Shown piece after piece: positions 9,297-17,004 of a stretch of 64,000 nucleotides of DNA; position 1 is the first letter of the stretch, and the number at the start of each line of letters is the position of its first letter. The stretch is from Streptomyces parvus (GTDB taxonomy: Bacteria; Actinomycetota; Actinomycetes; Streptomycetales; Streptomycetaceae), in contig NZ_CP135079.1 of NCBI RefSeq assembly GCF_032121415.1, forward strand, positions 4,092,001-4,156,000. The letters are read 5' to 3'. Made by a program: the position numbers and the translations under genes. Below the pieces are notes generated by a model that was given only the letters and a program-made list of their open reading frames with translations, was not told where the DNA came from and did no database searches.

Positions 9297-9902
9297 GTGG
9301 AGGTAAGCGATGTGCATCATGCCTACCGTCAGCGTGTGGTCCTGCGGGGCATTGACGTACGGCTTCGGGCAGGGACGTTGTGCGGGATCGTCGGGGAGAA
9401 CGGCGCCGGTAAATCAACTCTGCTGAAGATCCTCTCCGGTGAGTTGCGGCCCTCACGCGGCACGGTCCGTCATGGTGGTCGGTTCGGTTACTGCCCGCAG
9501 CACGTGGTCCTCAACGACGCGCTCACCGTCCGGCAGCACCTGACGTTCTTCCAGAGGGCCTATCGCCTGGCAGACCTGCGCTATGCCGAGCAGGTCATGG
9601 ACGTGCTGGGGTTCGCCGGTTACGCCGATGAGCGGGTCGGGATCCTCAGCGGCGGGACGCGGCAGAAGCTGAACGTGACGCTGGCGCTGATGCACGATCC
9701 CCAGGTGCTGCTGCTGGATGAGCCGTACCAGGGGTTCGACTGGGACACCTACCAGCGGTTCTGGGACCTGGCCGCACGACTGCGGGATGCGGGCCGCTCC
9801 GTCCTGGTCGTCTCCCACCTGGCGTACGACACCGAGCGCCTGGACGAGCTGTGGCGTCTGGAGGGCGGGGTTCTGCGCTCGGACCAGGCGGTGGCCGCGT
9901 GA
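9297..9902 (+). CDS. ABC transporter ATP-binding protein of the prenyl-enzyme cluster
   Basis: 201 residues from GTG 9297 with GGGAGG 7 nt upstream. The protein is a minimal nucleotide-binding domain: Walker A GENGAGKST (residues 33-41), signature ILSGGTRQK, Walker B VLLLDEPYQGFD, H-loop VVSHLAYD. Its short length and single-domain form fit ABC-2 exporters. It overlaps its permease by 4 bp and is followed 15 bp later by the fused prenyl-enzyme gene, so all three are probably one transcript. Codon use is less extreme in GC3 than in flanking genes, consistent with acquisition. The substrate is unknown; a terpenoid or prenyl product is the obvious guess. Confidence 0.87.
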   Translation: MEVSDVHHAYRQRVVLRGIDVRLRAGTLCGIVGENGAGKSTLLKILSGELRPSRGTVRHGGRFGYCPQHVVLNDALTVRQHLTFFQRAYRLADLRYAEQVMDVLGFAGYADERVGILSGGTRQKLNVTLALMHDPQVLLLDEPYQGFDWDTYQRFWDLAARLRDAGRSVLVVSHLAYDTERLDELWRLEGGVLRSDQAVAA

Positions 9903-10768
9903 GGTTTCACCTGTCCCGGTTCGCTCTCGCTACCGGCTTCGCGCTGACCGAGCACGGCCGGAACCGGTTCGCCATGGTCCTCGTGATCCTCTTCGTCCCC
10001 CTGTGGACGACTCTGGCCTATCTGGCGATGCCCGACACCCCGGCGCGCATGCGGCTGCACGCCACCGGGGAGACGCTGGCGCCGCACGGCAACGAACTGA
10101 CGGAGATCAGCGGTGCACTCAACGCGGTCACCCTGATCACGGGTTTCATGATGTTCGCCGCCACTTTCTCCGGTAACCGCTTCGACCGCCGGCTGGCGAT
10201 GGCCGGCTATCCCCGGGCCCACCTCGTCCTGGCCAAGGTCACCGCACTGGCGCTGATCTCGGCTGCGGTCGCCGCCTACGCCACCGCAGTCACCTGCCTG
10301 GCCTGGACACCCCGCCAGCCCCTGCTGCTCGCCGCCGCCCTGTTCACCGCCGGCCTCACCTACGGTGCCCTCGGCGTCGGCTTCGGCTCGGTGCTGCGCC
10401 GGGAGGTCGAGGGCATGTTCGCCATCGTCATGACCAGCATCATCGACCTCGCCCTGCAAAACCCGATCACGAGCTCGGGAGCCGACACCCCGCTCATGCG
10501 CTACCTGCCCTCTTACGGAGCCATGCAGGCCAGTACGGCGGCGGGATTCTCCACCAACCCGGTGCCGCGCCACCTGGCCCTCCAGCTGCTCTGGTTCGCG
10601 GGAGCGGCCTTGATCGCTCTGGTGGGCTTTGGCCGCAGCACCCGCAGCACCCTCCCCGCCCGAGCACAGGCCCCTGAGCCTGCCCCGGGAAGCGGCGCAC
10701 CCAGTCCCTCCGTGCCGCGAGGAACAACCGCACCACCCGTCACGGCGTCCGGCCCGGAAACACACTGA
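9899..10768 (+). CDS. ABC-2-like membrane permease of the prenyl-enzyme cluster
   Basis: 289 residues, GTG 9899 sharing GTGA with the ATPase stop. Hydrophobic segments occur at about residues 22-43 (MVLVILFVPLWTTLAYLA), 83-100, 117-140, 145-170, 180-195 and 225-245, so about six membrane spans. The C-terminal tail of about 50 residues is Pro/Ser-rich and probably cytoplasmic. There is no strong named-family motif beyond the ABC-2 layout, and assignment leans on the coupled ATPase gene. It probably forms the export channel for the product of the downstream fused enzyme (inference). Confidence 0.75.
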   Translation: MRFHLSRFALATGFALTEHGRNRFAMVLVILFVPLWTTLAYLAMPDTPARMRLHATGETLAPHGNELTEISGALNAVTLITGFMMFAATFSGNRFDRRLAMAGYPRAHLVLAKVTALALISAAVAAYATAVTCLAWTPRQPLLLAAALFTAGLTYGALGVGFGSVLRREVEGMFAIVMTSIIDLALQNPITSSGADTPLMRYLPSYGAMQASTAAGFSTNPVPRHLALQLLWFAGAALIALVGFGRSTRSTLPARAQAPEPAPGSGAPSPSVPRGTTAPPVTASGPETH

Positions 10769-10783
10769 GGTCCCCTTCCCGAC

Positions 10784-12679
10784 ATGCGCACGCACCGGCA
10801 GCCCGCCCCCGCACACCCTGCTCCGGCCTCGCCCACGCGGCCGGAGCAGCCTTTCGCCCCTTCGCCGAGCGGCCAGACCCCGCCTTTGCGGGTGGCCTAT
10901 CGGGTGTGCCGCCACGTCACACGAGCGCACGATCCCGCGATTTACGCCCTCGTCCAACTGATGCCGACCGTACTGCGTCCGGCGTGCTGGGCGTTGTGGG
11001 CGGCCGCCACCGTCCTGGACGACCTGGCAGACGAACCGGAAGCAGAGCCGGCCGAGCGCGCGGCCCGCGTCGAGGCGTGGACCGGGGCGCTGCAGCACGA
11101 CCTGGCGGCGGGGACGAGCACCGATCCGGTCCGCTACGCGCTGGTGGACGCGGCGGGACGGTGGCGTATGGACCTGACCGGTCTACAGGGCGCCATGGTC
11201 CAGACGCGGGACGACACCCACGGTCTGCGCTTTGCCGACTGGGACGCGTGGCGGGTCTGGTGCAACAAGGAGGTCGTGCCCTGGGTCGAGCAGGTGCGGC
11301 ACCTGTTCGAGCAGGCCGGTGCGCCGATGAGGTTACGGCTGGACCGGCAAGCAGATTATGAGCGTTTCGTCGACGGTGCCCAGCTCACTGACGTCCTGAC
11401 CGACCTGAGCACCGACCTTGCCCAGGGCCTGCTGCTCCTGCCGCAGGAAGCTCTGGAGCCCTTCCCCGGCGCCGAGGAGGATCTGCTCCGGGGCCGGTGG
11501 AGTCCTGCCGTCGCGGCCCTGATCACCCAGCTGGCAGCCCTGGCGCGCCGGCGGGTGACCAGGCCCGCCATGACCACAGGAATGCATCCCGGTGCCGCCA
11601 TCGTGCTCGAAACGGCGGCCGGCCTCTTGCGGGCCCAGCTCGACGCCGTCGAAGCGGCCGGTCCGGCCCTGCTGCAACGTGCCCCGCGTCCTTCCGTCGT
11701 GGCCCGCGCGCGCGTGCTGGTCCCCGCCCGCCTGCGCTCAACCCTGGCCTGGAGCCTGACTCCCCTGACCGCACCGACCGTGCCGGGCCCGCGACGCCCC
11801 AAAGGCGCAGTGACAAGCGCGGGTCCGGCAGCCGAGAACGCCGGCCTGCTGCCACCGCCCTCCCACCCGAGTGGTGCCCGGCCTCCGGCGATTCCCGCCG
11901 GCCGGATGCCCGCCCACGTGGCGGTCATCATGGACGGCAACGGCCGCTGGGCCGAGGAGCACGGTCTGCGACGCTCCGACGGTCACCGTGCCGGCACCGC
12001 CGCTGTCCGCGAGATCGTTTACGGCGCCTTGGAGATCGGTCTGCGCCATCTGACTCTCTACGCCTTCTCCACCGAGAACTGGAAACGCGACGCAGAGGAA
12101 GTCACGGCGATCCTGGCTACGCTCCAGAGCGAACTCGACGAAGCCCCTTTCCGTGACCTGGACGTGCGCCAGCGCTGGTCCGGCCGTCCCAACAAACTGC
12201 CCGAAGACCTCGTCGACTCGCTCAGGCGCGAAGAAGCCCGCACCCGCGCCCGCACCGGACTGACACTCACCGTGTGCATCAACTACGGCGGCCGCGACGA
12301 GATCACCCAGGCCGCCGCAGCACTCGCCCGGGCAGCCCGAGAAGGCGAAGTGGACCCCGACCACCTCAACGAGGACGACTTCGCCCGCCATCTGCCCCAC
12401 CCCGACATGCCGGAGGCCGACCTGCTGTGGCGCACCGGCAACGAGCAGCGCACCTCCAACTTCCTGCCCTGGCACGCCGCGTACGCGGAGCTGTACTTCA
12501 CCCCCGGCTACTGGCCCGACATGGACCGGCGTGACCTGTGGCAGGCCATCGCCGAGTACAGCCGACGCCAACGCCGCCACGGCGCCGTTCCCGCCCCCAT
12601 CGCCTCCGCCGAGAACAACCGGCCATCCCCGCACGTCCACCCGGCCCCCTGTCCACTGACGCGTGCCGGCTCGGAGTAA
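10784..12679 (+). CDS. Fused squalene/phytoene-synthase-like and cis-prenyltransferase enzyme
   Basis: 631 residues. The N-terminal half (about residues 35-330) looks like squalene/phytoene synthase: first Asp motif DDLADE (79-84), then AQLTDVLTDLSTDLAQG with DxxxD at 207-211, then LLLLPQEAL. A Pro/Gly-rich linker (about 331-375) leads to a complete undecaprenyl-diphosphate-synthase-like cis-prenyltransferase: IMDGNGRWAEEHG (catalytic Asp 384), GHRAG, YAFSTENWKR, INYGGRDEI, RTGNEQRTSNFLPWH and FTPGYWPDMD. Both sets of catalytic residues are kept. The fusion suggests that one polypeptide makes a Z-prenyl diphosphate and then joins or cyclises it (inference). It follows an ABC exporter pair by 15 bp. 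The start at ATG 10784 is weakly supported, with only GAGG about 11 nt upstream. I do not recall a characterised protein with this order. Confidence 0.87.
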   Translation: MRTHRQPAPAHPAPASPTRPEQPFAPSPSGQTPPLRVAYRVCRHVTRAHDPAIYALVQLMPTVLRPACWALWAAATVLDDLADEPEAEPAERAARVEAWTGALQHDLAAGTSTDPVRYALVDAAGRWRMDLTGLQGAMVQTRDDTHGLRFADWDAWRVWCNKEVVPWVEQVRHLFEQAGAPMRLRLDRQADYERFVDGAQLTDVLTDLSTDLAQGLLLLPQEALEPFPGAEEDLLRGRWSPAVAALITQLAALARRRVTRPAMTTGMHPGAAIVLETAAGLLRAQLDAVEAAGPALLQRAPRPSVVARARVLVPARLRSTLAWSLTPLTAPTVPGPRRPKGAVTSAGPAAENAGLLPPPSHPSGARPPAIPAGRMPAHVAVIMDGNGRWAEEHGLRRSDGHRAGTAAVREIVYGALEIGLRHLTLYAFSTENWKRDAEEVTAILATLQSELDEAPFRDLDVRQRWSGRPNKLPEDLVDSLRREEARTRARTGLTLTVCINYGGRDEITQAAAALARAAREGEVDPDHLNEDDFARHLPHPDMPEADLLWRTGNEQRTSNFLPWHAAYAELYFTPGYWPDMDRRDLWQAIAEYSRRQRRHGAVPAPIASAENNRPSPHVHPAPCPLTRAGSE

Positions 12680-12746
12680 CCCGTTGTTCCGCCCCGGACC
12701 AGCGGTTGGCGTGTCTTTGCGGGTCGCGCCAGGACATGGTGCTCTC

Positions 12747-12780
12747 GCCGGTGAACGGGATCTCACCAGGGTTCACCGGC
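12747..12780. terminator. Inverted repeat after fused prenyl enzyme
   Basis: Perfect 10-bp arms GCCGGTGAAC (12747-12756) and GTTCACCGGC (12771-12780) around a 14-nt loop, 67 nt after the stop of the fused enzyme. It probably terminates that operon. It lies outside the insertion sequence. Confidence 0.5.
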
Positions 12781-12829
12781 CGATGCTGCGGACACCGATG
12801 CTGCAAGACAGGTCATACGTCAGACACGC

Positions 12830-12835
12830 CCTAGG
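12830..12835. repeat. Target-site duplication, left copy (CCTAGG)
   Basis: CCTAGG directly abuts the left end of the IS481-family element and is repeated at 13891-13896. Six bases with a CTAG core is the known target preference of IS481-type transposases. Confidence 0.85.
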
Positions 12836-13890
12836 TGTATTGATCACGAGCGTTGTTAACGCCGACCGGGCTTGATCATGGCGAAGACCTCCGGTGTGGT
12901 GGAGGTGTCTAGGCTCCACACCACACACGGAGGTCTTCGTGTCCCACCGTAATGCCCGGCTGACCGTTCACGGCAGGCGAATCCTGGTCGATCGCGTCCT
13001 CGGTGGGCGGCCAGTTGCCCATGTGGCGGCCGAAATGGGCATATCCAGGCCTACCGCCCACAAGTGGATCCGCCGTTGGCGCGCGGAGGGTGACTCGGGC
13101 CTGGCCGACCGCTCCAGCAGGCCCCATCGCACACCGCACCGCACCCCACGGGCCGTCGAGGCTCGCGTCTGCGACCTCCGCAGGACCCGCAAGCTCGGCC
13201 CCGCCCGCATCGGCCCGGTCCTGGGCCTGCCCGCCTCGACCGTGCACCGGATCCTGACCCGCCACAGTCTGAACCGGCTGTCCTGGATCGACCGTCCGAC
13301 CGGCACCCTGATCCGCCGCTACGAACGCGACCGGCCCGGCGAGCTGATCCACATCGACGTGAAGAAGCTCGGCCGGATCCCCGACGGCGGCGGTCACAGG
13401 ACCCTGGGCCGCCAGGCCGGCCGCGCCACCCGCAGCAACATGGGCTTCGACTACATCCACTCTGCCGTCGACGACCATTCCCGCCTGGCCTACAGCGAGA
13501 TCCACCCCGACGAGAAGGTCGCGACCTGCGCGGGCTTCCTCACCCGCGCAGCCGCCTTCTTCCACCGCCAGGGCATCCCCCGCATCGAGCGGGTCCTGAC
13601 GGACAACGCCTGGGCCTACCGCAAGGGCCTGGCCTGGAGGAACGCCCTCGCGGACCTCGGCGCCACAGGCAAGCTGACCCGGGCCTACCGGCCCCAGACC
13701 AACGGCAAGGTCGAACGCTTCAACCGCACCCTGCTCGACGAATGGGCCTACATCCGGCCCTACACCGCCAACACCGAGCGGGCCGAAGCCCTGGCAGACT
13801 TCCTCCACACCTACAACCACCACCGCAGCCACACCGCACTCGGCGGCCACCCACCCATCACCCGTGTCAACAACCCTGCGGGTCAATACA
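12836..13890 (+). mobile_element. Complete IS481-family insertion sequence (1055 bp)
   Basis: The element runs between two CCTAGG copies. The left end starts TGTATTGATCACGAGCG and the right end, read inward on the other strand, starts TGTATTGACCCGCAGGG. The outer 8 bp match exactly, and about 19 of the first 25 do so overall (for example GTTGTT at positions 17-22). The single transposase gene fills most of it. Intact ends, an intact transposase and an exact target duplication indicate a recent insertion, just downstream of the prenyl-enzyme operon and upstream of the PAS/GAF gene. No passenger gene is present. Confidence 0.92.
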
Positions 13891-13895
13891 CCTAG
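12939..13895 (+). CDS. IS481-family transposase
   Basis: 318 residues from GTG 12939 with GGAGG upstream. An N-terminal helix-turn-helix (VAHVAAEMGISRPTAHKWIRR) and a second HTH-like part precede the DDE integrase core: HIDVKKLGR gives the first Asp, VLTDNAWAYR the second, and the QTNGKVERFNRTLLDEW region the Glu. It catalyses cut-and-insert movement of the surrounding element. The stop codon TAG (13893-13895) lies in the duplicated target CCTAGG, outside the element's own end. The reading frame is therefore closed by the target sequence, which works because the target core is always CTAG. Confidence 0.94.
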   Translation: MSHRNARLTVHGRRILVDRVLGGRPVAHVAAEMGISRPTAHKWIRRWRAEGDSGLADRSSRPHRTPHRTPRAVEARVCDLRRTRKLGPARIGPVLGLPASTVHRILTRHSLNRLSWIDRPTGTLIRRYERDRPGELIHIDVKKLGRIPDGGGHRTLGRQAGRATRSNMGFDYIHSAVDDHSRLAYSEIHPDEKVATCAGFLTRAAAFFHRQGIPRIERVLTDNAWAYRKGLAWRNALADLGATGKLTRAYRPQTNGKVERFNRTLLDEWAYIRPYTANTERAEALADFLHTYNHHRSHTALGGHPPITRVNNPAGQYT

Positions 13896-13896
13896 G
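13891..13896. repeat. Target-site duplication, right copy (CCTAGG)
   Basis: Exact repeat of 12830-12835 at the right end of the IS481-family element; it supplies the transposase stop codon. Confidence 0.85.
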
Positions 13897-14032
13897 CCCA
13901 GCTGCCCCCGGCACCCTTGCCGTCACACCCCTGGCGCCCACCGGTGGCCGGGTCCGGTGCGGCGGGTGATGCTGGACCGGGGCGTGCCGGAACCGGTAGT
14001 CGGCGCGCCGGAACCGGAGGGTGGGTGGACCC

Positions 14033-16165
14033 GTGTCGGACAGCGAGACCCCGGCCGGACCCGAGACGCCCGCGACGGCGGGAGACGGCCTCGACAAGGC
14101 GCTTCTCACGACGCTGTTCACCCAGTCCGCCGTCGGTCTCGTCGTGCTCGACCCGCAGCTCCGCCTGGTACACGCCAACTCGCTCGTCGAAGGCGCGGAG
14201 ACCCGGGAGTACATGGGAAGACGCTTCACCGAGGCTGTCCGGCTCGACGACCCGGTCGGAGCCGAGCAGCTCATGAAGCGGGTACTGGCCGGTGAGGGCC
14301 CGGTGCGCGAGTACCTCGTGCGGGGCCGGCTGCGCCGGATCCCCGGCGACCGGCAGTTCCTGACCTCCTTCTACCGCCTGGGCGGCCCCGGCGGCCCCGA
14401 CACCCCCGCCCTCGGCCTGGTGGTCGCGTTCTTCGACGTCACCGAGCGGGAACGGGCCCGGGCCAGGGAAGCCGCGCTGGCTGCTGTGCGGGACGCGGTC
14501 GGCGGGTCGCTCGACGTCGCCGCCACCTGCCGTGCCTTCGCCGACGCCCTGACGCCGGGCTTCGCCGACCTCGCCGTCGTGGAGGTGGTGGACGACGTCC
14601 TGCGCGGCTCCGAGCCACCGGTGGGACCGATGCGGCCCGGAACCCCCCTGCGCCGCGCCGCCAGCGGCCGGTGCGACGCCGTCCGGGACACGGGGGAGGG
14701 CGGGCGCGGCTCCCGGCGGCGGTCTGACGGAACGACCCGCCACCTTCCCGTCCGTACGCCGTACGCGCTCGCCGCCGCGGACCTGCGGGCCCGGCTCGTC
14801 CGGCTCGGCCCCGACACCCCGTGGCTCGGCACCGACCCGGACGGGGCGCGCGCCGTCGCGGAGACCGGCGCGCACTCCTTGATCGTCGTGCCCCTCACCC
14901 TGCGGGGCGGGGTCCTCGGAATGGTCAGCCTCTACCGCTGCGGGGCGGCCGAGCCCTTCGACGAGGACGACGTCTCCCTGGCGGTCGCGGCGGCCTCCCG
15001 GGCGGCCCTCGGCATCGACAACGCCCGCCGGTACGAGCGCGAGCACGTGATCGCGTCGACGGTCCAGCGGAGGCTGCTCCCGCAGGCCGAACGGCAGCAG
15101 GCGGCCGTCGACACCGCGCACGTCCTGCTGCCCGGCCGGGACAGCGGCTGCTGGTTCGACGCCATCGCCCTGTCCGGCGCCCGTACCGCGCTCGTCGTCG
15201 GCGGCGTCGCGGGCGAGGGCCTCCAGTCGGCCATCGCCATGGGCCAGTTGCGTACGGTCATCCAGGCGCTGGCGGGCCTCGACCTGGAGCCGGAGGAAGT
15301 CCTCGCCCGGCTCAAGGACACCGCCGACCGCCTCGCCCACGAACGTGTCTCCCTGCCCCCCGCCGACGGCCTCCACGAGGAACCCCTGAGCGCGGGCTGC
15401 GTCTACGGCGTGTACGACCCGTTCACCCGCACCTGCACCGTCGCCCGCGCCGGGCACCCCGCGCCGCTGATCGTCGGCCCCGACGGACGGGCGGTCCCCC
15501 TCGACGTACCGGAGGGGCCCGGCCTCTTCTCCGCCGACAGCGCCCTCTTCGCCCCCGCCTCCGTCACCCTGGAGGAGGGCAGCCTCCTCGCGTTCTTCAC
15601 CGCCGACCTGCTCTCCGGCGACCGCGCCGCCGAACGCATCACCCAGACCCTCGCCCGGCCGGGCCGCAGCCTCCAGCAGCTCGGCGACGACATCGTGTAC
15701 GCGCTGCCGGACGACACCCGCGCCGCCGGTGCGGCCCTGCTCCTGGCCCGTACGGGTACGGTCTGCGACCACCGGGTCGCCACCTGGGACCTCGCCGACG
15801 AGGACACGACGCCCGCCACCGCCCGGGTGCTCGTCCGCGACCGGCTCCAGGGCTGGGGCCTGGACGAGGACACCGTGGACGCGACCGAGCTGATCGTCAG
15901 CGAGCTCGTCACCAACGCGGTCCGCTACGGCACCCCGCCGCTGCGCCTGCGCCTCCTGCTGGACTCCACGCTCACCTGCGAGGTCCACGACGGCTCCACG
16001 GCCGCCCCGCACCTGCGGCACGCCCGGACCGTCGACGAGGGCGGCCGGGGCCTGTTCATCGTCTCCCGCCTCGCCTCCCACTGGGGAGCGCGCCACGGTC
16101 CGGACGGCAAGGTGCTGTGGACCGAGCAGGAGCTGCCGGACGGTCCGGAGGCGCCGGTGGGGTGA
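14033..16165 (+). CDS. PAS-GAF-PP2C-like-HATPase signalling protein
   Basis: About 710 residues. GTG 14033 is chosen because GGAGG lies 12 nt upstream; GTG 14021 is possible but abuts that site. Order: PAS (about 15-125, SAVGLVVLDPQLRLVHAN), GAF (about 150-340), SpoIIE/PP2C-type phosphatase (about 350-580), and an RsbW-like HATPase (about 600-710, ELIVSELVTNAVRYG and DEGGRGLFIVSRLA). Such proteins normally set anti-sigma/anti-anti-sigma phosphorylation in stress and development. The phosphatase metal motifs are altered: the usual GDWYD reads GCWFD, and the usual GDVxGHG reads GGVAGEG. Phosphatase activity is therefore doubtful. It sits just right of the insertion sequence but is intact. Confidence 0.88.
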   Translation: MSDSETPAGPETPATAGDGLDKALLTTLFTQSAVGLVVLDPQLRLVHANSLVEGAETREYMGRRFTEAVRLDDPVGAEQLMKRVLAGEGPVREYLVRGRLRRIPGDRQFLTSFYRLGGPGGPDTPALGLVVAFFDVTERERARAREAALAAVRDAVGGSLDVAATCRAFADALTPGFADLAVVEVVDDVLRGSEPPVGPMRPGTPLRRAASGRCDAVRDTGEGGRGSRRRSDGTTRHLPVRTPYALAAADLRARLVRLGPDTPWLGTDPDGARAVAETGAHSLIVVPLTLRGGVLGMVSLYRCGAAEPFDEDDVSLAVAAASRAALGIDNARRYEREHVIASTVQRRLLPQAERQQAAVDTAHVLLPGRDSGCWFDAIALSGARTALVVGGVAGEGLQSAIAMGQLRTVIQALAGLDLEPEEVLARLKDTADRLAHERVSLPPADGLHEEPLSAGCVYGVYDPFTRTCTVARAGHPAPLIVGPDGRAVPLDVPEGPGLFSADSALFAPASVTLEEGSLLAFFTADLLSGDRAAERITQTLARPGRSLQQLGDDIVYALPDDTRAAGAALLLARTGTVCDHRVATWDLADEDTTPATARVLVRDRLQGWGLDEDTVDATELIVSELVTNAVRYGTPPLRLRLLLDSTLTCEVHDGSTAAPHLRHARTVDEGGRGLFIVSRLASHWGARHGPDGKVLWTEQELPDGPEAPVG

Positions 16166-16226
16166 GTCGCGCCCACCGGGGCCTCCGGATCGCGCAGGGC
16201 TGCCCGTATCGCGCAGAGTGGTCCCC

Positions 16227-16976
16227 ATGACGACCCCCGCGGAACTGCTCCGCTCCTTCGCTCGCACCCGCGCCTCCCTCGACGGCGAGGAGGTCACGTA
16301 CTGGTGGTCCGGAGACGTCTACTCCTGGGCCCCCGACGAGCCCTACCGGCGGGTCTTCGGCTTCGAGGGCCTCAACGTCTCCCGCCTGGTGGAGGACGTG
16401 GAGGCCGGGCCGGACGCGTACCAACTGCTCACCCGTGAAGCCGCGTTCTACCTGGATCCGGCCAGCCGCGAGATCCTGGAGACCTGGCAGGACCTGCCGG
16501 TGGTGCACGTCTGGAACGATCCGGCCAACCAGAAGTGGCGCCCCTTCCCGGTCCCGGCGACCGACCTCGGGGACCAGGTCTGCTTCAGTCTGGAGATCCC
16601 GCTCGCCTACCCGTCGCCGCTGCCGGTGGCCCAGTACCCGGTGCACTCGGCGGGGGACACCTACAGGGCCCTGGAACTCTTCCAGTTCTTCGCGGACCGC
16701 GCCGATCTGGCGGGCCCGGCCCCCGGCGTCCCGGCCACGATGTCGTGGAGCCGGATGTCCCCGTGGCTGCCGTGGATGGCCCGGGGGCAGCGGCCCGGCG
16801 GTCTCACCTTCCACTGCCGGGGCCGCAAGCTCGGCGCGTACACCGAGGTCCCCGAGCGCACCCGGGCCTACATCGCCGACCGCCACCCGGAGTTCGCACA
16901 CGCCCCCAAGCGGTGGAGCGAGCCGAACGAGACGAGCTGGACCTACTTCCGCAAGCTCAACCCGCCGCAGGGATGA
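16227..16976 (+). CDS. DUF1838 family protein
   Basis: 249 residues from ATG 16227; a GTG at 16218 would add three. The sequence has the run of aromatic-rich motifs seen in DUF1838 proteins: VTYWWSGDVYSW, VVHVWNDPANQKWRPFP, MSWSRMSPWLPWM and TSWTYFRKLNP. There is no signal peptide, so it is probably cytoplasmic. The biochemical role of the family is not known. It follows the PAS/GAF gene by about 60 bp on the same strand. Confidence 0.75.
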   Translation: MTTPAELLRSFARTRASLDGEEVTYWWSGDVYSWAPDEPYRRVFGFEGLNVSRLVEDVEAGPDAYQLLTREAAFYLDPASREILETWQDLPVVHVWNDPANQKWRPFPVPATDLGDQVCFSLEIPLAYPSPLPVAQYPVHSAGDTYRALELFQFFADRADLAGPAPGVPATMSWSRMSPWLPWMARGQRPGGLTFHCRGRKLGAYTEVPERTRAYIADRHPEFAHAPKRWSEPNETSWTYFRKLNPPQG

Positions 16977-17004
16977 GGCGGTTCGGGGACCGTGTGACAG
17001 CGGT

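Noticed and set aside
12830..13896. CCTAGG pair as an integrase attachment site for a larger island
   Set aside because: The repeats directly abut an IS481-family element with inverted ends; no integrase or tRNA is nearby, so they are a 6-bp transposition duplication.
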